Shown here piece after piece: positions 1-4,655 of a DNA stretch of 6,588 bases. Positions within the stretch are counted from its first letter, which is position 1. Each line of letters starts with the position of its first letter. A model generated the notes under the pieces. It saw nothing but the letters and a program-made list of their open reading frames with translations, did no database searches and was not told the origin of the DNA. The stretch lies in assembly GCA_035559315.1 (NCBI GenBank), contig DATMBJ010000259.1, forward strand, positions 1 through 6,588. Direction: 5' to 3'. A program made the translations under genes and the position numbers. This DNA is from DATLZM01 sp035559315. Lineage in GTDB: Bacteria; Actinomycetota; UBA4738; HRBIN12.

Positions 1-415
1 CGAGGGCGCCGTCGCCGGCGCGGCGGACGATCTCCTCGAGGGTGGTGTCGCCCACCCGCCGCTCCAGGGCGGGCCGCAGCTCCCGCCAGCGCCAGTGGAG
101 GACGCAGGGGGCGTCCTCGGAGCACTCCGTCCGCCAGAAGATGCACTCGCGGGTGCCGAACGGCCGCCGCCCCTCGATCGCACCGACGATCTCGGAGAGG
201 CGGATCTGGGCGGGGGGCCGGGCCAGCGCGTACCCGCCGCCGCGGACCGACGCGAGGACGCCGGCCCGGGCCAGGGCCTGGAGGGCCTTGGCCAGGAACG
301 GCGCGGGGACGCCGGCCGCCGCTGCGAGCTCTCGGGACTCGACCAGGCGCCCGGGACGGCCGGCGAGTTCGATCAGGGCCTGGATCGCGTACCGGGTCTC
401 CCTGGCCAGGTACAC
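1..415 (-). CDS. Rrf2-family Fe-S transcriptional regulator (3' end cut by window)
   Basis: Predicted DNA-binding regulator of the Rrf2 family (IscR/NsrR relatives); 138 residues are visible and the C-terminus lies beyond base 1. Residues 1-65 form the winged helix-turn-helix: the start (METRYA-like 'ARETRYAIQALIEL') matches the IscR N-terminus, followed by a recognition region (LAAAAGVPAPFLAKALQ) and the wing VRGGGYAL at 57-64. The ligand loop has Cys91, Cys98 and Cys104 plus His107, the same arrangement as the Cys3His set of IscR; position 8 is Arg as in IscR, not the Asp8 ligand of Streptomyces NsrR. A 2Fe-2S cluster is therefore likely (inference). The GTG start at 415 is preceded by a strong Shine-Dalgarno and lies 9 nt after the nosY stop, so the gene is probably co-transcribed with nos and may autoregulate the operon. 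The signal (NO, O2 or Fe-S status) cannot be told from sequence. Confidence 0.93.
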   Translation of the reverse strand, partial: MYLARETRYAIQALIELAGRPGRLVESRELAAAAGVPAPFLAKALQALARAGVLASVRGGGYALARPPAQIRLSEIVGAIEGRRPFGTRECIFWRTECSEDAPCVLHWRWRELRPALERRVGDTTLEEIVRRAGDGAL

Positions 416-419
416 GCCC

Positions 420-426
420 CCTCCTC
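420..426 (-). promoter_or_regulatory. Shine-Dalgarno of the Rrf2 gene
   Basis: GAGGAGG on the minus strand overlaps the nosY TGA stop and sits 4 nt before the GTG at 415. It supports that GTG as the start and suggests coupling to the end of nosY translation. Confidence 0.75.
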
Positions 427-1252
427 ACAGGTCCCGGCGGGCCAGGGCCCGGCTCGCGAGGGCGAGGGGCCCCACCACCCACGCCACCAGGTCCGCGGCG
501 AGGAGCGCCACGGCCCCGCCGGCCCCGAAGCGCGCCAGCAGGTAGGCGCCGAAGGGCCCGAGCGCCGTCCCCTCCAGGTCCGTCCCCAGGAGCGCCAGGA
601 CCCGGCCCGCCTCCAGGGGGTTCAGGAGCACGCCGACGAGGAGCCCCCCGGGGCCGAGGTGGACGGTGGGCGCGAGCGCCGCGAGGGCCAGGTCGAAGCC
701 CAGCGCGAGCAGGATCCACAGCCCGGTCGAGATCGCCAGGGCCTGGAGCCGGCCCCCCGACCACGCCGCCACGGCCGCCCCCACCGCCACCCCCGAGGCG
801 GCCACCGCGAAGGTCGTCCCCACGAGCGCCGCGAGGGCCGGGACGTCCTCGGCGCGGGCCACGGCGGAGAGCAGCACGAGGGCCGCCCCGTAGCCGATCG
901 CGAGCGTGGTCCAGAGGGAGCCCGCGAGCCCCAGGAACGCGCCCACCACGACCCGGCTCGGCCGCACCGGCTGGGCCAGGAGCATCGTGAGGATCCCGTG
1001 GTCGCGCTCGCCGGCGAAGCTCCCGGCCCCGAGCAGGAGCCCCATCAACGAGGGGAGGAGCACCCCGAGGTTCACGAGGGCGGCCCCGGCCGGGCCGATC
1101 CCCGTGGACCCGAGGCCGCGGGCCGTGCCCAGGGCGAGGACGGTGACGGCCGCGGCGAGGAGGGCGAACGCCACCCCCATCGCGAGGACCCACCGGGCCC
1201 GAGCCGCGAGCCGGTACTCCCAGGCCGCCACGGCCCCCACGGCCCGGGTCAT
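425..1252 (-). CDS. nosY: NosY, ABC-2 type permease of the nitrous oxide reductase maturation complex
   Basis: Membrane subunit of the NosDFY complex, which handles copper/sulfur delivery for CuZ assembly on NosZ; 275 aa, the usual NosY length. About six hydrophobic segments are visible (roughly 20-42, 56-77, 102-130, 137-164, 172-196, 243-268). The ABC-2 coupling region follows the second segment: AGERDHGILTMLLAQPVRPSR at about 80-100, where the Glu-x3-Gly and Leu-Leu-x2-Pro-x-Arg pattern is typical of NosY/CcmB-like permeases. LLNPLEAGR at 209-217 is a conserved NosY stretch. The ATG at 1252 overlaps the nosF TGA by 4 nt (ATGA), so translation is probably coupled, with only a weak ribosome site of its own. 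Assignment as NosY rather than another ABC-2 permease rests on these motifs plus the nosD-nosF-nosY order. Confidence 0.95.
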   Translation of the reverse strand: MTRAVGAVAAWEYRLAARARWVLAMGVAFALLAAAVTVLALGTARGLGSTGIGPAGAALVNLGVLLPSLMGLLLGAGSFAGERDHGILTMLLAQPVRPSRVVVGAFLGLAGSLWTTLAIGYGAALVLLSAVARAEDVPALAALVGTTFAVAASGVAVGAAVAAWSGGRLQALAISTGLWILLALGFDLALAALAPTVHLGPGGLLVGVLLNPLEAGRVLALLGTDLEGTALGPFGAYLLARFGAGGAVALLAADLVAWVVGPLALASRALARRDL

Positions 1253-1923
1253 CGCGGGACCCCCAGCGCGTCGGGGTCGGGATCGTCCGCGGGGAACGCC
1301 TCCCGCCCCACCACGCGCCCGCCGTCCATCCGCACGAGCACGTCGGCGACCTCCTCGAGCTCGGTGGGGGAGGGGCTCGAGACGATCGCCGTGGCGCCGC
1401 GGTCGCAGCGCGCGCGGAGCACGTCCCGGACCGTCCGGCGGCCCTCCTCGTCGAGGTTCGCGAGGGGCTCGTCGAGCAGCAGGAGGTCGGGGTCCCCGAG
1501 GAGCGCGACGGCCAGCCCCACCCGGTGCCGCTGTCCCTCGGAGAGCGCTCCGATCCGCTCGTCGGCGGGAGGGAGGAACCCCGGCGGCAGGCCCCCGTCG
1601 GGCTCGACGCCCCGGAGCCGCGCGAAGAGGCCGAGGACCTCGCCCACCGTGGCCTCGGCGGGGAACGCCGGGGCCTGCGGGAGGAACCCGACCCGGGCCC
1701 GGGAGGCGGGCGATCGGTCCAGCCGCCGGCCCGCGAGGCGGATCTCGCCCCGGTACGTGGCCAGCCCCGCCAGGCACCGCAGGAGCGTGCTCTTGCCGCT
1801 CCCGTTGGGGCCCTGGAGCGCCACGATCGCCCCCCGCGGCAGCGCCAGGTCGATGCCGTGGAGGCCCCGGCCCGAGCGGTAGAGCTTCGTGAGCCCCCGC
1901 ACCTCGAGGTACGCGTCAGACAC
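1249..1923 (-). CDS. nosF: NosF, ABC transporter ATPase for NosZ maturation
   Basis: Cytoplasmic ATPase that pairs with NosY and NosD and powers CuZ assembly; 224 aa, a little shorter than the roughly 300 aa of many NosF proteins because it ends soon after the nucleotide-binding domain. Visible motifs: Walker A GPNGSGKST (38-46), Q-loop Gln83 (FLPQ), signature LSEGQ (127-131), Walker B DLLLLDEP (146-153) and D-loop NLD (156-158). The switch region reads AIVSSPSPTELEE (179-191), where most ABC ATPases have Ser-Ser/Thr-His; here Pro184 replaces the switch His. I chose the GTG at 1923: it overlaps the nosD stop (GTGTCTGA, 8 nt), gives an N-terminus starting just before the first beta strand (YLEVRGLTK), and has an AAGGGG-like ribosome site upstream. 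Longer in-frame starts would run deep into nosD. Confidence 0.94.
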   Translation of the reverse strand: MSDAYLEVRGLTKLYRSGRGLHGIDLALPRGAIVALQGPNGSGKSTLLRCLAGLATYRGEIRLAGRRLDRSPASRARVGFLPQAPAFPAEATVGEVLGLFARLRGVEPDGGLPPGFLPPADERIGALSEGQRHRVGLAVALLGDPDLLLLDEPLANLDEEGRRTVRDVLRARCDRGATAIVSSPSPTELEEVADVLVRMDGGRVVGREAFPADDPDPDALGVPR

Positions 1924-3496
1924 CGGGTCCGCCCCCCTTCGCCCGCCGGCCCAGGGCCAGGCCCGCCCCGCCCGCGCCGGCCAGGAGGAGGCCGGCCGCC
2001 GCGAGCGCCGGCGAACCCGCCTCCCCCGGCGCGAACGCCGGGACCCGCGGGCGGACGGGGCGCATGAGCGGCGCCGGGTCCACGACGATCGGCTCCCGCG
2101 GGGCCCACCGCTCCTCCACCGCCTCCACCAGCCGGAGGGCCGGTCCCGAGGCCAGGGCGAGGAGCACGGGCGAACGGGCCACGAGCTCGCCCACCCGGCC
2201 GCCCTGCACGTAGGGGACGTCGCCGATCCCGTCCCCGTCGGCGTCGAACCCCTGGTAGTCGCTCCAGTGGTTCCCGACCCCGCCCTGGGACCAGGAGGCG
2301 CGGGCACGGCCCGTGCCGCCCAGCACGACCTGGGCCGCGTTCTCCACGAACGCGTTCCCGGTGAACGTGGGCCGCGACGACGGGTAGAGCACCACCCCTA
2401 CCTGGTTGGCGGCGATCAGGTTCCGCTCGATCCGGGCCGGCGCGCCCCCCGTCCTCCCGGCGTCGTCCACGTGGACGGCCACCCGGTCGTCGACGATCGC
2501 GTTCCCGCGCACGAGGACGTCCCCGGCGTCCTTCACCAGGACCCCGAACCCGGTCGAGGGGCTCCCGCTGTCCACGATCGCGTTCCCCTCCACCAGGACC
2601 GGCCCCCCGTACATGAGGACGCAGCCGGAGAGGTTCCCGCGGAGGACGTTCCGGCGGATCGCGAGGTCGCGGGCGTACATGTCGTGGATCCCGTAGCGGG
2701 CGTCGGAGATCACGTTGCCCTCGAGCCTGATGCGCGCGCCGTAGGAGAGGTAGATCCCGTCCCGGGTCGCCGAGATCCGGCTGTCCCGGACCACCGCGTC
2801 CACGACGTTCCACAGCCAGATCCCGTCGCCCCGCGGCCCCGCGGTCCCCGCGGGGGACGGGGGAGGGACCGGCTCGCCGTGGGCGTCGTGGGGGTGCCCC
2901 TGGTCCGGGGCGTCGGGAGCGCGTGCCTCGTCCGGCCCCGGGGCGTCGGCGGGCCCTCCCGCCGGTGCCGCCTCCACCGCGTGCTCCTCCCCCAGGATCC
3001 CGGCCTCCGGCCGGCCCACGATCCGGACGCCCCGGATCAGCACACCCCGGGTCCCGCGGACCGTGATGCCCAGGTAGGTCCCGGAGATCGTGAGGTCCTC
3101 GAGGCGGACGTCCCGGGCCGCCTCGACGAGCACGCCCGAGGGCTCGCCCACGGGGCCGAGGCCCGAACCGCGGATCCGGAACCCGCGGAGCGAGACGCCC
3201 GAGGCCAGGACCGTGACCACGGATCCCTGCCCGCCGCCGTCGAGCACGGCCCCCGGCTCGGCCTCGAGGGACACGGGCCGGTCGACCACCACCGTCCCCA
3301 CGTACCGGGCGGCCGGGACCCGGACCGTCGCGCCGGGGGCCGCGGCCTCGATCGCGGCCTGGAGGTCGGAGGCCGGCCGCTCGGGGAGGCCCCGCGCGGG
3401 GCGGGGCGGGGCACCGGTGCCCGCGCAGGCGACGAACGGGGCGGCGAGCACGAGGGACGCGAGGGCGAGGGGTGCGAGCGCCCGCCCCGCGCTCAT
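1916..3496 (-). CDS. nosD: NosD, periplasmic right-handed beta-helix protein for CuZ maturation
   Basis: NosD is the extracytoplasmic beta-helix protein that works with NosF/NosY in building the CuZ cluster of NosZ; 526 aa here. Residues 1-24 are a secretion signal (MSAGRALAPLALASLVLAA), possibly a lipoprotein signal with Cys24 (FVAC, an imperfect lipobox). From about 45 to 400 it consists of CASH/parallel beta-helix turns with repeated G-N/D-x-I patterns: LEDLTISGTYLGITVRG, RDGIYLSYGARIRLEGN, YGIHDMYARDLAIRRN, TGFGVLVKDAGDVLVRGN. The NosD hallmark GNHWSDYQGFDADGDGIGD falls at 408-426 and DPAPLMRP at 473-480. Two features stand out: a Pro/Ala/Asp/His-rich insertion at about 172-222 inside the helix, and a C-terminal hydrophobic segment (497-516) followed by RRAK, a likely membrane anchor. 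The ATG at 3496 overlaps the previous stop by 4 nt (ATGA); longer starts would run through that gene. Confidence 0.96.
   Translation of the reverse strand: MSAGRALAPLALASLVLAAPFVACAGTGAPPRPARGLPERPASDLQAAIEAAAPGATVRVPAARYVGTVVVDRPVSLEAEPGAVLDGGGQGSVVTVLASGVSLRGFRIRGSGLGPVGEPSGVLVEAARDVRLEDLTISGTYLGITVRGTRGVLIRGVRIVGRPEAGILGEEHAVEAAPAGGPADAPGPDEARAPDAPDQGHPHDAHGEPVPPPSPAGTAGPRGDGIWLWNVVDAVVRDSRISATRDGIYLSYGARIRLEGNVISDARYGIHDMYARDLAIRRNVLRGNLSGCVLMYGGPVLVEGNAIVDSGSPSTGFGVLVKDAGDVLVRGNAIVDDRVAVHVDDAGRTGGAPARIERNLIAANQVGVVLYPSSRPTFTGNAFVENAAQVVLGGTGRARASWSQGGVGNHWSDYQGFDADGDGIGDVPYVQGGRVGELVARSPVLLALASGPALRLVEAVEERWAPREPIVVDPAPLMRPVRPRVPAFAPGEAGSPALAAAGLLLAGAGGAGLALGRRAKGGGPGV
2905..2949 (-). 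repeat. 12-bp direct repeat, 33 bp apart, inside the nosD insertion
   Basis: The 12-mer CCGGGGCGTCGG (plus strand) occurs at 2905-2916 and 2938-2949. The 33-bp offset equals 11 codons, so the copies are in frame and encode the related stretches PADAPGP and APDAPDQ. This fits an in-frame local duplication in the low-complexity insert, though chance is possible in such GC-rich sequence. Confidence 0.5.
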
Positions 3497-4149
3497 CCCT
3501 CGGCGCCCCCGCGGGACCCGAGCCACCCGCGTGCCCTCCGGACGACGCCCGGCCCGAACGTCACGAGGGCGGCGGCGCCGGCGAGGCACCAGACCGCGCC
3601 GCCCGGGTAGGCCCAGGTCGTGAAGTTCAGGACCTTCGTGGGGCCCACCACGAGGGGCGTGAACGGCTCGAGCCGGATCGGGGCCTCCGGATCGACCGAG
3701 TGCCCGTACTGGTACAGGCGGAACTGGACGTCGGCGAGCGCGCCGAGCGGGACGAACCAGAGGCCCAGGCGGACGAGCCGTCCGAACGGGTGCCTCCCGA
3801 GGAGCGAGCCCAGGGCGACGCCCCCGAGCGCCGCGGCGATCGCGAGCGGCCACAGGCGGGTCTCGGGGACGTCGGAGGGGTCGAACGCCTCCATCCCCAC
3901 GTAGTGGTTGAGCTCGTTGATCTCGCGGAGGTCGCCCACCACGCGGTCGCCGTACGCGGTGATCCGGAGCCCGCCGGGGTACTGGGGGGCCGAGAGCCGC
4001 GCCTCCCAGACCGGGAGCCGGAGGGCGAGGAGGACGAGGACGGCCGCCGCCAGCCCGACGCCGAGCCGGGCGGTCCGCTCGGCGACGCCATCGGGGAGGG
4101 GGGTCTCCGATGTGGTCGGCCCGGTGTCCGCGTCGGTGCGCACGGCCAT
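3493..4149 (-). CDS. Four-helix membrane protein of clade II nos clusters, function unknown
   Basis: Integral membrane protein of 218 aa that I recognise as a type recurring in clade II nos operons, where it is usually annotated as hypothetical; its role is not established. Hydrophobic segments are at roughly 30-47, 100-118, 124-144 and 184-202. Two extended loops, probably on the same outer face, hold the recognisable motifs: APQYPGGL (54-61) and ELNHYVGM (79-86) in the first, QYGHSVDPEAPI (147-158) and TKVLNFTTWAYPGG (171-184) in the second. The His, Met and Tyr residues there could bind metal or touch NosD/NosZ (inference). I chose the ATG at 4149 over the GTG at 4170 (225 aa) because GAGGAGG lies 5 nt before it. 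It starts 25 nt after the cupredoxin stop and overlaps nosD by 4 nt. It could correspond to Wolinella NosB, a nos membrane protein, but I cannot establish orthology here. Confidence 0.85.
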   Translation of the reverse strand: MAVRTDADTGPTTSETPLPDGVAERTARLGVGLAAAVLVLLALRLPVWEARLSAPQYPGGLRITAYGDRVVGDLREINELNHYVGMEAFDPSDVPETRLWPLAIAAALGGVALGSLLGRHPFGRLVRLGLWFVPLGALADVQFRLYQYGHSVDPEAPIRLEPFTPLVVGPTKVLNFTTWAYPGGAVWCLAGAAALVTFGPGVVRRARGWLGSRGGAEG

Positions 4150-4154
4150 CCTCG

Positions 4155-4161
4155 CCTCCTC
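4155..4161 (-). promoter_or_regulatory. Shine-Dalgarno that decides the membrane protein start
   Basis: GAGGAGG on the minus strand ends 5 nt before the ATG at 4149. It lies downstream of the alternative GTG at 4170, so it favours the shorter 218-aa protein. Confidence 0.75.
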
Positions 4162-4174
4162 GGGCTCCACGCGC

Positions 4175-4624
4175 CTACCCCACCGTGAGGGTCCCGACCA
4201 TGGTGGTCGGGTGGGCCAGGCAGTTGAACGTGTACGTGCCGGCGGGGAGCGCGGGGATCTCGTAGTCGACCTCCGCGGGGCCCGTCACGAGCTCGTCCCC
4301 CTCGGGTGCCCAGACCGGGGTCCCGGTCGCCTCCTCGCCCTCGAAGATCTGGACGTTGTGGGGGATCCCGGGGTCGTCGTTCACGAAGTGGATCGTGAAC
4401 GGCGTGTCGGCGGGGGCGCGCACCGAGGTCTCCGCGAAGCCCGTGTTCGCGGCGCCGGCCGGGGCGGTGATCGTCACCACGGTGGGCGCGCCGGTCGCGC
4501 CGCCGCCCTCGTCCCCGCCGGCGTTCCCGCCTCCGCCACCGCCGCCACCGCCTCCGCCGCCGCAGGCGGCGAGGACGAGCGCGGCCGCCGCCGCCAGGGC
4601 GAGCACGAGCGTCCTGGTTCGCAT
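4175..4624 (-). CDS. Cupredoxin-domain lipoprotein, candidate copper electron carrier for NosZ
   Basis: Small secreted type 1 copper protein of 149 aa. Residues 1-21 form a lipoprotein signal peptide (MRTR, hydrophobic core, lipobox LAAC with Cys21), followed by a 12-Gly run and a Gly-rich linker to about 45 that would tether the domain away from the membrane. The cupredoxin fold spans about 47-149. The probable copper ligands are His89 (GIPHNVQIF), Cys135, His138 and Met142 (FNCLAHPTTM), which is the plastocyanin-type His-Cys-His-Met set; the ending MVGTLTV is typical of the Cupredoxin_1-like family. Ligand spacing points to a mononuclear blue-copper site rather than CuA. The gene follows nosZ by 31 nt with a strong ribosome site, so it is probably made together with NosZ. 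A role in passing electrons to CuA is inference; a copper chaperone role is the alternative. No NosL-like motif is visible. Confidence 0.93.
   Translation of the reverse strand: MRTRTLVLALAAAAALVLAACGGGGGGGGGGGGNAGGDEGGGATGAPTVVTITAPAGAANTGFAETSVRAPADTPFTIHFVNDDPGIPHNVQIFEGEEATGTPVWAPEGDELVTGPAEVDYEIPALPAGTYTFNCLAHPTTMVGTLTVG
4526..4561 (-). repeat. (GGN)12 tract encoding 12 consecutive Gly
   Basis: Twelve glycine codons follow directly after the lipobox Cys of the cupredoxin. Codons are mixed (GGC, GGA, GGT, GGG), so it is an imperfect trinucleotide repeat that could change length by slippage without breaking the frame. It probably acts as a flexible tether. Confidence 0.8.
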
Positions 4625-4628
4625 CCGG

Positions 4629-4636
4629 TCCTCCTT
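4629..4636 (-). promoter_or_regulatory. Strong Shine-Dalgarno of the cupredoxin gene
   Basis: AAGGAGGA on the minus strand lies 4 nt before the ATG at 4624, in the 31-nt gap after the nosZ TAG stop. It is the strongest ribosome site in the window and suggests high expression of the cupredoxin. No hairpin or promoter was seen in this gap. Confidence 0.8.
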
Positions 4637-4655
4637 CCCTCTCCGCGTTCCCCGC

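Noticed and set aside
95..1882. Long plus-strand open frame (595 codons) opposite the Rrf2, nosY and nosF genes
   Set aside because: It mirrors minus-strand genes with clear family motifs; its Arg/Gly/Pro-rich translation has no domain and is expected from very GC-rich codon use.
2837..2855. 8-bp GC inverted repeat with a 3-nt loop
   Set aside because: It lies inside nosD at the edge of the low-complexity insert with no T run after it; such hairpins are expected by chance at this GC content.
1889..3610. Long plus-strand open frame opposite nosD
   Set aside because: Shadow of nosD in a GC-rich genome; low-complexity translation with no recognisable domain.
4168..4170. GTG as the start of the four-helix protein (225 aa)
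   Set aside because: The GAGGAGG site lies downstream of it and 5 nt before the ATG at 4149, which fits better.
4625..4655. Gap between nosZ and the cupredoxin as a possible terminator or internal promoter
   Set aside because: Only 31 nt, largely taken up by the ribosome site; no inverted repeat or promoter-like boxes are visible.
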